Shown: in pieces, positions 8,130 to 16,185 of the stretch
Position numbering within the stretch: position 1 is the first letter of the stretch
How the letters are laid out: every line of letters starts with the position of its first letter
Source of the DNA: Actinomycetota bacterium
GTDB taxonomy: Bacteria; Actinomycetota; Thermoleophilia; Solirubrobacterales; 70-9
Direction: 5' to 3'
Assembly (NCBI GenBank): GCA_005885405.1
Contig: VAYN01000005.1
Coordinates: 119,715 to 183,714, forward strand
Length of the DNA: 64,000 nucleotides
The notes under the pieces: model-generated
Seen by the model: the letters and a program-made list of their open reading frames with translations, nothing else
Database searches by the model: none
What the model was told of the DNA's origin: nothing
Program-made: the position numbers and the translations under genes

Positions 8130-8598
8130 TCCCGTCCCTTTCCAGTCGCAGCATCCGCCAGTCGTCGAGCCGGCGCGCACCGATCTTGGCGTAGAAGTCG
8201 AGCGCCGGTTCGTTCCACTCCAGGGCGCACCATTCGAGCCGGGCGTAATCGCGCTCCTCGGCGATCCGCGCCAGGTGCTCCATCACCGCCAGGCCGATGC
8301 CGCCGCGCCGGTGCTCGGGACGGACGTAGACGTCCTCCAGCCAGATCCCCGGCCGGCACTCGAAGGTCGAGAAGTTGGTGAAGAAGATCGCGTAGCCGAC
8401 CGCTTCGCCGTCGGCGGTCTCAATCAGGAGCGCCTCGGCGGCTTTGCGCTCGAACAGCGAGTTATGGAGGGTCTCGGCGTCACCGGCCAGCTTGTCGGCG
8501 AGTTTCTCGTAGGCGGCGAGCTCGAGGATCAGGTCGAAGAGCAGCTGCGCGTCCTCTTCGGTCGCCGGGCGGATCTCGACGTCGTTGACGGTGGCCAT
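8101..8598 (-). CDS. GNAT-family N-acetyltransferase
   Basis: This 165-residue protein has a complete GNAT fold: the N-terminal VEIRPATEEDAQLLFDLI strand-helix, and LEDVYVRPEHRRGGIGLAVM, in which R-R-G-G-I-G forms the acetyl-CoA pyrophosphate-binding loop of motif A. ALEWNEPALDFYAKIGA is motif B. It resembles the diamine/thialysine acetyltransferase subgroup, but the acceptor cannot be fixed from sequence. It starts 10 bp after the LLM oxidoreductase stop and is probably the last gene of the ferritin-LLM-GNAT operon under a sigma-B-type promoter. Confidence 0.88.
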   Translation of the reverse strand: MATVNDVEIRPATEEDAQLLFDLILELAAYEKLADKLAGDAETLHNSLFERKAAEALLIETADGEAVGYAIFFTNFSTFECRPGIWLEDVYVRPEHRRGGIGLAVMEHLARIAEERDYARLEWCALEWNEPALDFYAKIGARRLDDWRMLRLERDGINRLANGHA

Positions 8599-8608
8599 CC
8601 GGCGGAGC

Positions 8609-9595
8609 CTAGGCCGAGCCGCGAAGGCGCGGCAGCACCTCGCCCTTGTAGACGTCGATCGCGCCCAGCGGGTCGGCGCCGGAGTTGTTCATCAGGGCGA
8701 CGACCGTCGCCCCCATCTCTTCGACTTCGCGGATGCGTTCGGCGTGGACCTCGGGGTCGGCGGCGATGATCAGGTCTTCCTTCAGCTCCTCGTCGGAGAC
8801 CTGCTTCTCGCCCTCCTCGTACATCGCCTGCGGGTCGTGCCACTCGTCGCGGTAGAACTCTTTCGGCTGCGAGCCCTTCCAGACCCGGCAGCCCTCGAGC
8901 GCGGCGTCGTCGTCGGGGGCCCAGGAGAAGGCGGCCTGGAGAACGATCTCGCCCGGCTCGCGGCCGGCGTCCTCGGCGGCGCCCTTGTAGGCGTCGATCA
9001 GCTCCGGCACCGATTCCGGGTCGGCGAGGGTCCAAAGGCCGTCGCCGTGGCGGCCGGCGACCTTCGCCGCCTTCGGGCCGAAGGCGGAGACGTAAATCGG
9101 CGGCCGGCGGTTCTCCGGCCGCGAGTGGATATAGGCGCGGTCGGTGGCGAAGTGCTTGCCGGCGCCGCTGAGGCGCTGGCCGTCCCAGAGGGCGCGGATC
9201 ATCTCCAGCGCCTCCTCCATCCGCTCGACCTTTTCGCTGGGCGAGGGCCAGTCCGCCCCCAGCGGCACCTCGTTGAGGGCCTCGCCGGAGCCCACCCCGA
9301 GGTAGGGACGGCCGGGGTACATCAGCTCCATCGTCGCCCAGGCCTGCGCGATCAGGACCGGGTGGTAGCGCGGGCCCGGCGGCGTCACCGCGGTGCCGAA
9401 GGAAACGCGCTCGGTCGCCTGCGCCGCCGCCCCGAGCCAGACCCAGGCGTGCCCCGCCTCCCCCGGTTCCCACCAGGGCTGCAGGTGGTCGCTGCAGCCG
9501 ATGCCGTCGAACCCCGCCTCCTCAGCGGCGACGGCTTGCGGCAGCAACTGCTCGGGCGGGAACTGCTCGTGGGCGCAGAGGTGGAGGTAGCGCAT
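8609..9595 (-). CDS. LLM-class F420-dependent oxidoreductase
   Basis: The luciferase-like TIM barrel of 328 residues starts MRYLHLCAHEQFPPEQLL and includes AAEEAGFDGIGCSDHLQPW, FGTAVTPPGPRYHP, YLGVGSGEALNE and VSAFGPKAAKVAGRHGDGLW, the pattern of the TIGR03557-type (F420-dependent glucose-6-phosphate dehydrogenase-related) family. The cofactor is therefore probably F420; the substrate is unknown. The ATG at 9595 was preferred over an in-frame GTG at 9604 because it matches the usual family start and has GGGGTGA upstream. It lies 32 bp after the ferritin gene on the same strand and 10 bp before the GNAT gene. Confidence 0.85.
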   Translation of the reverse strand: MRYLHLCAHEQFPPEQLLPQAVAAEEAGFDGIGCSDHLQPWWEPGEAGHAWVWLGAAAQATERVSFGTAVTPPGPRYHPVLIAQAWATMELMYPGRPYLGVGSGEALNEVPLGADWPSPSEKVERMEEALEMIRALWDGQRLSGAGKHFATDRAYIHSRPENRRPPIYVSAFGPKAAKVAGRHGDGLWTLADPESVPELIDAYKGAAEDAGREPGEIVLQAAFSWAPDDDAALEGCRVWKGSQPKEFYRDEWHDPQAMYEEGEKQVSDEELKEDLIIAADPEVHAERIREVEEMGATVVALMNNSGADPLGAIDVYKGEVLPRLRGSA

Positions 9596-9627
9596 CGGCT
9601 TCACCCCAGGGTCGGCGCGGGCCTCGC

Positions 9628-10137
9628 CTACGCCTTGCCCTCGAACTCGTACTCGCGCAGGAAGCCCTCGAAGAGGCGCCGGTGGCCCTGCTCGTCGCGG
9701 AGGATCGCGACCACCATGTCCTGGGTGACCGGGTCGACCCCGTCGGTCACCTCGATGATCCGGGTGTAGTGCTCAATCGCGCCCGTCTCGGCTTTGATCA
9801 CGCCGCGGATCACGTGGACGACGTCGACCTGGTGCTCGGGCGGCTGTAGGAAGCTCTGTTCGGCGCTGAAGGCTTCGGAACCGGGGACGACGCCGTAGAG
9901 CTCCTTGATCCGGTCGGCGAACTGCCTCGCGTGGCCGAGCTCCTCTTCGATGTCTTCGGCGAGGGACTCGCGGATCTCCTGGGCGCGGACGCCGTCGAGG
10001 TTGGTCGAAGCGGCGAGATAGCTCATCACCGTCTCGATCTCCATCCAGTAGGCCTTGGTCAGCAGGGCGACGATCTCTTCGCGGGTACCGGAGGCATCGC
10101 CGCTGAAGATCCCCTTGTCGGAGGTGGTGGACTCCAT
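9628..10137 (-). CDS. Ferritin-like/bacterioferritin-type diiron protein
   Basis: The 169-residue four-helix protein carries two ferroxidase-type motif sets: WMEIETVMSYLAAS with EEELGHARQFADRI (ExxH), and KAETGAIEHYTRII with RDEQGHRRLFEGF (second ExxH). This matches bacterioferritin-like or rubrerythrin-like diiron proteins used in iron storage or peroxide detoxification. The ATG at 10137 was chosen because GAGGGAGAA lies upstream; an in-frame TTG at 10170 lacks such a site. A sigma-B-type promoter is 66 bp upstream. It heads the operon with the LLM oxidoreductase and GNAT genes. Confidence 0.87.
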   Translation of the reverse strand: MESTTSDKGIFSGDASGTREEIVALLTKAYWMEIETVMSYLAASTNLDGVRAQEIRESLAEDIEEELGHARQFADRIKELYGVVPGSEAFSAEQSFLQPPEHQVDVVHVIRGVIKAETGAIEHYTRIIEVTDGVDPVTQDMVVAILRDEQGHRRLFEGFLREYEFEGKA

Positions 10138-10202
10138 CGCTAGTTCTTCTCCCTCATGGTCGTCTGGCAACTGGTTACTCGTCTTGAGCCTACGCCCGGC
10201 GG

Positions 10203-10228
10203 CTACCCCGGCGCGTGGGCGTGGAAAC
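10203..10228 (-). promoter_or_regulatory. Sigma-B-type promoter for the ferritin-LLM-GNAT operon
   Basis: On the minus strand GTTTCC (10228-10223) and GGGTAG (10208-10203) are separated by 14 bp. Transcription would begin near 10196, giving a leader of about 59 nt. Confidence 0.55.
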
Positions 10229-10269
10229 GCGGCTGCGGGCGAGGCGGACTGCGGCTAGGCTGCGGCGCC

Positions 10270-10770
10270 ATGGACACGATCGATTCCCTGCTCGAGAACA
10301 ACAAAGGCTTTGCCGACGGACTGACCCCGCGGCACCTCGACGTCGAACCGCAACGCCACCTGGCGATCGTCACCTGCATGGACTCGCGGCTGGACGTCTT
10401 CGCCGCCCTCGGTCTCGGCGACGGCGAGGCGCACATCCTCCGCAACGCCGGCGGCGTCATCACCGACGACGTGATCCGCTCACTGGCGCTCTCGCAGCGG
10501 CGGCTGGGGACGCGCGAGGTGATGCTGATCCACCACGACGACTGCGGCCTGCAGAAGATCACCGAGGACGGCTTCCGGATGGAGCTGCAGGAGACGACGG
10601 GGATCGCCCCCTCCTTTGCGATCGAGGCGTTCAAGGACGTCGAGGAGGACGTGCGGCAGTCGATCCGCCGCGTCCGCGCCTCCCCCTTCCTGCCCCACCG
10701 CGACGTCGTGCGCGGCTTCGTCTACGACGTCGACACCCACCGGCTGCGCGAGGTCGAGGTCCCCGAGTAG
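10270..10770 (+). CDS. Beta-class carbonic anhydrase
   Basis: This 166-residue protein has the beta-carbonic anhydrase signature: CMDSRLD (zinc Cys with the Asp-Arg dyad), RNAGG, and HHDDCG with the second zinc ligands His and Cys. It interconverts CO2 and bicarbonate in the cytosol. The short form resembles mycobacterial Rv1284-type enzymes. The ATG at 10270 is preferred, since the upstream open extension has no homologous look. The stop codon TAG shares one base with the GTG start of the S9 peptidase, suggesting co-transcription or translational coupling. Confidence 0.92.
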   Translation: MDTIDSLLENNKGFADGLTPRHLDVEPQRHLAIVTCMDSRLDVFAALGLGDGEAHILRNAGGVITDDVIRSLALSQRRLGTREVMLIHHDDCGLQKITEDGFRMELQETTGIAPSFAIEAFKDVEEDVRQSIRRVRASPFLPHRDVVRGFVYDVDTHRLREVEVPE

Positions 10771-12734
10771 TGGCGACGGTCGCCCCCTACGGGTCCTGGT
10801 CCTCGCCAATCGCGGCGGCGACGGTGGCCCGGTCGGGGCGGCGGCTGGGTTTCCCGGCGATCGCCGCCGACGGCGCGGTCTGGTGGGCGGAAGGGCGGCC
10901 GGAGGAGGGCGGCCGCGTGGCGCTGATGCGCCAGCTCGGCGGGGGCGAGCTTGAGCGGGTGACGCCGGAGGGGGTCAACGTCCGCACCCGAGTGCACGAG
11001 TACGGCGGCGGCGCCTGGTGCCTGGTCGAGCCCGACCTCGTCGTCTTCGTCGACTTCTCCGACCAGCGCCTGTACCGGCAGCGGATCGGCTCCGAGCCGG
11101 TGGCGATCTCGCCCGAGCCGCCGGTGCTAGGTGCTGTCCGCTACGCCGATATGCGGCCGACGCCGGATGGGAGCGGGATCGTCTGCGTGCGTGAACGCGA
11201 TGCCGAGCCCGAACCGGTGAACGAGATCGTCTCGCTGCCCCTCGACGGCTCGGCGCAGCCGCAGGTGATCGCCGGCGGTCGTGACTTCTACTCCTTCCCG
11301 CGGATCAGCCCCGATGGGTCATGGCTCGCCTGGACCTGCTGGGACCACCCGAACATGCCTTGGGACGGGACCGAGCTATGGATCGCGCCGCTCGGCGATC
11401 CGGGCGAGGAGCGGCTGATCGCAGGGGGCCGCGACGAGTCGGTCTTCCAGCCCGAATGGGATGCCCGCGGGCGCCTGCACTTCCTCTCCGACCGCGCCGG
11501 CTGGTGGAACCTCTACCGGGCCGGGGAGCCGGATGCCGAGCTGAGCGGCGAGGACGGTCCGCTCGTCCAGCTGACCGACCAGCACGCCGACCACGCCCAC
11601 CCGCAGTGGCTCTTCGGCGGCGCTACCTACGCCTTCCTTGAGAGCGGCGCGATCGCCGTCGTCCGCACCGAGCAGGCCGAAGAACGCCTTGTCCTGCTGC
11701 AGCCGGAGGGCTGGGAACCCACCAACCTCGATCTTCCCTTTACCTCCTTCGGCTACCCGGCGCTGGCGGCGCGCGGCGAGAAGGTCGCCTTCGCCGCGGC
11801 GAGCCCGGAGAGCGAGACCGCGGTCGTCGTCTACGACGCCGAGCGCGGCGAGACCGAGGTGGTGCGCACCTCCAGCGACGATCCCGTCGACCCCGCCTAC
11901 GTCTCGCGGCCGCGGGCGATCGAGTTCCCGACCGGCGACGGCGAGGTCGCCTACGGCTTCTACTACCCGCCGACGAACCCGGAGTTCGTGGCGCCAGAGG
12001 GGGAACTGCCGCCGTTGATCGTCGAGAGCCACGGCGGGCCGACCTCCCACGCCACCCCGGCGCTGGACCGCGAATTCCTCTACTGGACCAGCCGCGGGAT
12101 CGGCGTCGTCGACGTCAACTACCGGGGGAGCAGCGGCTTCGGGCGCGAGTACCGCAACAAACTGCGCGGCACCTGGGGCGTCGTCGACAACGTGGACTGC
12201 CTGAGCGCGGCGCTCCACCTGGCCGATAGGGGCCTCGCCGACCGCGAGCGGCTGGCAATCCGCGGCGGCTCGGCCGGCGGCTACGCCACCCTCTGCGCGC
12301 TCACCTTCCACGACGGATTCGCCGCCGGGGCGAGCTACTTCGGCGTCGCCGACGCCGAGGCGCTCGCCACCGACACCCACAAGTTCGAGTCCCGCTACCT
12401 CGACCTCCTGATCGGCCCGTATCCCGAGCAGGCCGACCTCTACCGCGAGCGCTCGCCGATCAACCACGTCGAGCAGCTGCAGGTGCCGGTGATCCTCTTC
12501 CAGGGACTCGAGGACAAGGTGGTGCCGCCGAACCAGGCGGAGACGATGGCGGCGGCGCTGAAGAGCAACGGCGTCCCCTACGCCTACCTCCCCTTCGAGG
12601 GTGAGCAGCACGGGTTCCGCAAGGCGGAGACGAACATCCGCTGCCTCGAAGCCGAGCTCTACTTCTACGGGCGGATCATGGGATTCGAGCCGGCCGGGGA
12701 TCCGGAGCCGGTCGAGATCGTCGGCCTCAGCTGA
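10770..12734 (+). CDS. S9-family prolyl oligopeptidase-like serine peptidase
   Basis: The GTG at 10770 overlaps the carbonic anhydrase stop by one base and gives 654 residues. An N-terminal beta-propeller of TolB/DPP-IV type spans about residues 10-390 (repeats such as FPRISPDGSWLAW and EWDARGRLHFLSDR). The alpha/beta-hydrolase domain follows, with the catalytic serine in GGSAGGYA, the aspartate in GLEDKVVPP and the histidine in GEQHGFR. Such enzymes release dipeptides or oligopeptides, and acylaminoacyl-peptidase-like activity is possible. No signal peptide is visible, so it should be cytosolic. The last 8 bp overlap the convergent acyltransferase gene. Confidence 0.92.
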   Translation: MATVAPYGSWSSPIAAATVARSGRRLGFPAIAADGAVWWAEGRPEEGGRVALMRQLGGGELERVTPEGVNVRTRVHEYGGGAWCLVEPDLVVFVDFSDQRLYRQRIGSEPVAISPEPPVLGAVRYADMRPTPDGSGIVCVRERDAEPEPVNEIVSLPLDGSAQPQVIAGGRDFYSFPRISPDGSWLAWTCWDHPNMPWDGTELWIAPLGDPGEERLIAGGRDESVFQPEWDARGRLHFLSDRAGWWNLYRAGEPDAELSGEDGPLVQLTDQHADHAHPQWLFGGATYAFLESGAIAVVRTEQAEERLVLLQPEGWEPTNLDLPFTSFGYPALAARGEKVAFAAASPESETAVVVYDAERGETEVVRTSSDDPVDPAYVSRPRAIEFPTGDGEVAYGFYYPPTNPEFVAPEGELPPLIVESHGGPTSHATPALDREFLYWTSRGIGVVDVNYRGSSGFGREYRNKLRGTWGVVDNVDCLSAALHLADRGLADRERLAIRGGSAGGYATLCALTFHDGFAAGASYFGVADAEALATDTHKFESRYLDLLIGPYPEQADLYRERSPINHVEQLQVPVILFQGLEDKVVPPNQAETMAAALKSNGVPYAYLPFEGEQHGFRKAETNIRCLEAELYFYGRIMGFEPAGDPEPVEIVGLS

Positions 12735-14691
12735 CGACGCAGTTCTTCGAGCCGCCCTCGGTTTCGCCTTTTTCCGGGAAGGCGTGGGCGAGGGCGTTGG
12801 CGATCAGCTCGGCGCGGGCGGCGTAGCCCGGCGAGGTGAAGTGGATGCCGTCTTCGATGAACCACTCGTCTTTGAGGTCCGAGGCCCAGTCGTAGACGCG
12901 CATGTTGGGGTAGGTGGCGCAGGCGGTGACGAGTTCCTCGTCCCACTTCTCCATGTTGCCCTTCGAGTAGGGGTCGCCGGCTTCGACGATCGAGCGGACG
13001 TTGACCCAGAGCACCGGTTCGTCGCCGATGATGGTCATCATTTTTTCGATCCGTTCGCGCTCGGTAACGGTTGAGCCGGCGGCGACGTTGGCGGCCTCAT
13101 TGGTGCCGAGAGCGAGGACCCAGCAGCCTTTGAAGCCTTCGGCCTTCCAGGCGGCGGCGACTTCCTGGGCGTTGGGGTTGCCTTCGAAGCGCTCTTCGAT
13201 CGAGGTCGCCCCCGTCACCTCCATGTGGACTTCTTTGACCCCGACTTCGGCGTAGCGGGCGGGGATGCGCTGCGATTCGATCGGCAGGTATTCGGCGTTG
13301 TCGAGGCCCTCGGAGGTGGAGTCGCCGATGTGGACGACGGCTTTGCAGGACGATTTCGTCGAATCTTCCGCCTGCGCTTTGGTCAGCGGCGGCGGCTTCG
13401 TCGTCCCCTCTGCGCGCGCCTGCTCGGCGCGGATGTCGTTGCCTTCGGCCGAGGTCGAGTTGAGTCCGGCCATCCCGGCGGCGGCGATCACGAGGACGAT
13501 GCCCATGCCGACGATCGCGACCCGCATCGGCGGCGCGAAGGTCTCCCATTTCCAGCCGACGGCGCGGCGGCGGGCGAAGAAGCGGCCGATCGCGCCGTGG
13601 CGGATCGGCTCCTCGACGAAGCGCCAGGAGAGAGCGGCGATGGCGAAGATCGCGGCTACCTGGAGCAGGCTGCGGGTGAGGCTGTCCTCGTGCCCCGCCC
13701 CCTGGGGCGTGGTGAGGACGATGATCGGCGTCTGCCAGAGGTAGATCCCGTAGGAGCGGACGCCGACCCAGCGCAGCGGCTGCACCCCCAGCCAGGTGCC
13801 GAGGCGGCAGGCTGGATGGGTCAACGGCATCAGCACCATCACCGTCGCCAGCGAGAGGATCATGAAGCCGCCGCGGTAGAGGAAAGGCGAAAGTTCGCCG
13901 CAGCGCCAGATCATCAGGGCGATGATCGCCAGGCCGGCGACGCCGAGGGCGTCGAGCGTGTTGCGCGCCTGGGGGGCGATGCGGCGGCTGAGTTTGCGGC
14001 TCGGCCAGACCATCGCCAGGGCGGCGCCGAAGAGGAGGCCGCCGGCGCGGGTGTCGGTGCCGAAGTAGAGGCGCGAGGGGTCGAAGCTCGGTTCGTAGAG
14101 GATCGCCATCAAGATCGTGGAGGCGAGGGCGCCGGCAATCGTCAACAGCGCCAGGCGGGGGCGTACTCCCGAGGGGAGCGGGCGCTCGTGGACGAGCTTG
14201 ACCCCGGCCAGGAGCAGGAACGGCCAGAGGATGTAGAACTGCTCCTCGACCGAGAGCGACCAGAGGTGGTCGAGCGGGCCTTCGGCTTCGAAGCGAGCGA
14301 AGTAGGAGACGTCGGCGAAGATCTGCTGCCAGTTGTTGACGTAGAAGATCGCCGAGACGACGCCCTTGCGGAACTGGTCGGGCTGGGCGGGGCCGAAGAT
14401 CGTCACCCAGGCGACGACGATCGCCAGCATCAGGAAGAGCGCCGGCAGCAGGCGGCGGGCGCGGGCGAGCCAGAAGGCGCCGAGCTTGATCCGGCCGTGG
14501 GCGTTCAGCTGGTTCAGCAGGATGTCGGTGATCAGATAGCCGCTGAGGGTGAAGAAGACGCCGACCCCGAGCATGCCGCCGGGCGCCCAGTCGAAACCGA
14601 GGTGGAAGAGGATGACCGAGAGGACGGCTATCGCACGTAGCCCGTCCAGCCCAGGCATGTAGCGCTGGTTGCGCTTGACGGGTTCAGGCAT
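12727..14691 (-). CDS. Membrane O-acyltransferase (OafA/YrhL type) with extracytoplasmic SGNH domain
   Basis: The ATG at 14691 (MPEPVKRNQRYMPGLDGLRA) is chosen because the acyltransferase-3 motif follows at once; the upstream open extension is Arg-rich and unlike the family. Residues 10-390 form about ten membrane segments with the family motifs LDGLRAIAVL, LWSLSVEEQF and RFVEEP. Residues 450-654 are an SGNH hydrolase-like domain with GDS, the LGTNE block and DGIHFT. OafA-type proteins acylate cell-surface polysaccharides, and the SGNH part assists acyl transfer outside. The 654-residue length is typical. It overlaps the S9 peptidase end by 8 bp. Confidence 0.9.
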   Translation of the reverse strand: MPEPVKRNQRYMPGLDGLRAIAVLSVILFHLGFDWAPGGMLGVGVFFTLSGYLITDILLNQLNAHGRIKLGAFWLARARRLLPALFLMLAIVVAWVTIFGPAQPDQFRKGVVSAIFYVNNWQQIFADVSYFARFEAEGPLDHLWSLSVEEQFYILWPFLLLAGVKLVHERPLPSGVRPRLALLTIAGALASTILMAILYEPSFDPSRLYFGTDTRAGGLLFGAALAMVWPSRKLSRRIAPQARNTLDALGVAGLAIIALMIWRCGELSPFLYRGGFMILSLATVMVLMPLTHPACRLGTWLGVQPLRWVGVRSYGIYLWQTPIIVLTTPQGAGHEDSLTRSLLQVAAIFAIAALSWRFVEEPIRHGAIGRFFARRRAVGWKWETFAPPMRVAIVGMGIVLVIAAAGMAGLNSTSAEGNDIRAEQARAEGTTKPPPLTKAQAEDSTKSSCKAVVHIGDSTSEGLDNAEYLPIESQRIPARYAEVGVKEVHMEVTGATSIEERFEGNPNAQEVAAAWKAEGFKGCWVLALGTNEAANVAAGSTVTERERIEKMMTIIGDEPVLWVNVRSIVEAGDPYSKGNMEKWDEELVTACATYPNMRVYDWASDLKDEWFIEDGIHFTSPGYAARAELIANALAHAFPEKGETEGGSKNCVVS

Positions 14692-14735
14692 CGGTGCGCG
14701 CATGCTACGGATCGGCGCTGATAGCTTTCGCCGCA

Positions 14736-15392
14736 GTGAGTCCCGTCCGAGCCTCTCGCCGCCGCCTCTCCTTCTTTTTTTCCTTGGCTCTGGTCGCAGG
14801 GCTCGCGGTACTGGCGTTTGGGAGTTCGAGTGCGGTCGCAAAGGACAGCTGTCCTGGGTTCAAAGTCCTGCACGACGACCGCATCGGGTCGGCAGAGCTC
14901 CCCGCCGGTACCTACAGCGTGATTGCCGCCGAAGATCTTGGCTGCGAAGCCGCCTCCAAACTCTTCACCCGCTTCCTCCAGGACTGGGACGGAAACCTGC
15001 CGCGCCCCTGGCGCGTCACCGGTGAAGGCAGCGGCGTTGCCTCTTTCTCCCGCGGCGGAGGCATGGGGGGCTTCACCGTCCGACGGACGGGCGGAAGCGG
15101 AGGCGGCACCAACCCCGAAATCGGCAAGCTCTGCCCCGGCACCTTCACCGTCAACGCCGGCTCCGACGTCGGCCCCCTCTACTTCGCCAAAGGCCAGTAC
15201 CTCCTCTACATCCCGGCGCGCTCCGGGATCACCTGTCGCCGCGCCTCGGTTCTGTTCACGCGCTTCCTCGCAGCGCCCGGCGGGATGCTGCCGAGCCCGT
15301 GGCGTGTGCTGACCCAGACGGCGACGTTCTACAAGCCGGCAAACCCGACGCGGTCGGCGTTCCGGGTCGAGCCCGAGGCCGGGGTCTCCTAG
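14736..15392 (+). CDS. Secreted protein with two tandem ~80-residue repeats, function unknown
   Basis: The GTG at 14736 gives a clean signal peptide (basic MSPVRASRRR, hydrophobic core to about residue 29, cleavage near AVA-KD). The mature protein contains two related domains, residues 39-117 and 133-212, joined by a Gly-rich linker. Both share CPGxFxV, an acidic turn, LPAGTY/FAKGQY, GC/TC, a SKLFTRFL/SVLFTRFL helix, and LPRPWRV/LPSPWRV. No known family is recognised. The repeated cysteines could pair within each domain. It diverges from the acyltransferase gene, with 44 bp between starts, so both may share a regulatory gap. Confidence 0.72.
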   Translation: MSPVRASRRRLSFFFSLALVAGLAVLAFGSSSAVAKDSCPGFKVLHDDRIGSAELPAGTYSVIAAEDLGCEAASKLFTRFLQDWDGNLPRPWRVTGEGSGVASFSRGGGMGGFTVRRTGGSGGGTNPEIGKLCPGTFTVNAGSDVGPLYFAKGQYLLYIPARSGITCRRASVLFTRFLAAPGGMLPSPWRVLTQTATFYKPANPTRSAFRVEPEAGVS

Positions 15393-15438
15393 CTCGTAGT
15401 TCCTGGGTACTGCGCCCGACTCAGGCGGTATTTGACCG

Positions 15439-15483
15439 CGAGTCCGCGAGAAACACTCTCCAGGGATGGTTTTCGCGGACTCG
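15439..15483. repeat. 11-bp perfect inverted repeat between convergently read signals
   Basis: Arms CGAGTCCGCGA (15439-15449) and TCGCGGACTCG (15473-15483) are perfectly complementary and enclose 23 nt; three more pairs extend the stem inward if one G-U pair is allowed. It lies 47 bp after the two-repeat gene stop. No T-run follows, so it is at best an atypical terminator or a mobile palindrome. Confidence 0.4.
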
Positions 15484-15519
15484 ACGGGCTCGGTCTCGGT
15501 TAGGGCTCTTCGGGTTGCG

Positions 15520-15546
15520 GTTTCTCTTCCTATCGAGCTTGGGTAG
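15520..15546 (+). promoter_or_regulatory. Sigma-B-type promoter for UdgX-topoisomerase operon
   Basis: GTTTCT (15520-15525) and GGGTAG (15541-15546) are separated by 15 bp. The predicted start near 15553 leaves about 3 nt before the ATG at 15556, so the mRNA should be essentially leaderless. Confidence 0.55.
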
Positions 15547-15555
15547 CTGGCGACT

Positions 15556-16185
15556 ATGGCTAATGCCGCCGAATTTGTGCCTCTCTCCCGGTCGCTGAAG
15601 GCGCTCGATGAGGCTGTTCAGACCTGTCGCGGTTGCGAGCTCTACAAGGACGCTACGCAGGCGGTTTTCGGCTCGGGGCGCAAGAAGGCGGAGCTGATGC
15701 TGGTTGGGGAGCAGCCGGGGGACAAGGAGGATCTGGCGGGGGAACCGTTTGTGGGGCCGGCGGGGCGGTTGCTGGACCGGGCGCTCGAGGAGGCTGGAAT
15801 CGACCGGGGTGAGGCCTACGTGACCAACGCGGTCAAGCACTTCAAGTGGAAACCGCAGGGAAAGCGGCGCCTGCACCAGACGCCGCGCGCCGGGGAGATC
15901 GAGGCCTGCAAGCCCTGGCTGGCGGCGGAGATCGAGGCAATTAAGCCCCAGGCTCTGCTGGCAATGGGAGCTACGGCAACTCGATCTTTGTTCGGGTCAA
16001 AATTTAAGGTCCTCAAAGATCGAGGTCGGCAAATAGATTCACCTTTGGCACCGGTGGCCGCCGTCACCATCCACCCCTCGGCGATCCTGCGGCTTCGGGA
16101 GCACGACGAGCGGGAGGCGGAGTTCGCTGCCTTTGTCGCCGACCTCGAAGGGGTCGCCTCGGCGCTCCGGGGCGCCGTCAGGTGA
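15556..16185 (+). CDS. udgX: UdgX-type uracil-DNA binding protein / family-4 uracil-DNA glycosylase relative
   Basis: The 209-residue protein carries the iron-sulfur cysteines of family-4 UDG (CRGCELY near residues 25-31, and later Cys residues), motif A as GEQPGDKEDL rather than the canonical GEAPG, the PFVGPAG loop, and the extra R-loop KRRLHQTP near residue 104. GEQPG plus KRR(I/L)H are the UdgX hallmarks; in the characterised mycobacterial protein the loop histidine bonds covalently to the abasic sugar after uracil release. The late HPS motif is also present. It overlaps the topoisomerase IB gene (GTGA) and has a sigma-B-type promoter, fitting a DNA-damage or stress role. Confidence 0.92.
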   Translation: MANAAEFVPLSRSLKALDEAVQTCRGCELYKDATQAVFGSGRKKAELMLVGEQPGDKEDLAGEPFVGPAGRLLDRALEEAGIDRGEAYVTNAVKHFKWKPQGKRRLHQTPRAGEIEACKPWLAAEIEAIKPQALLAMGATATRSLFGSKFKVLKDRGRQIDSPLAPVAAVTIHPSAILRLREHDEREAEFAAFVADLEGVASALRGAVR

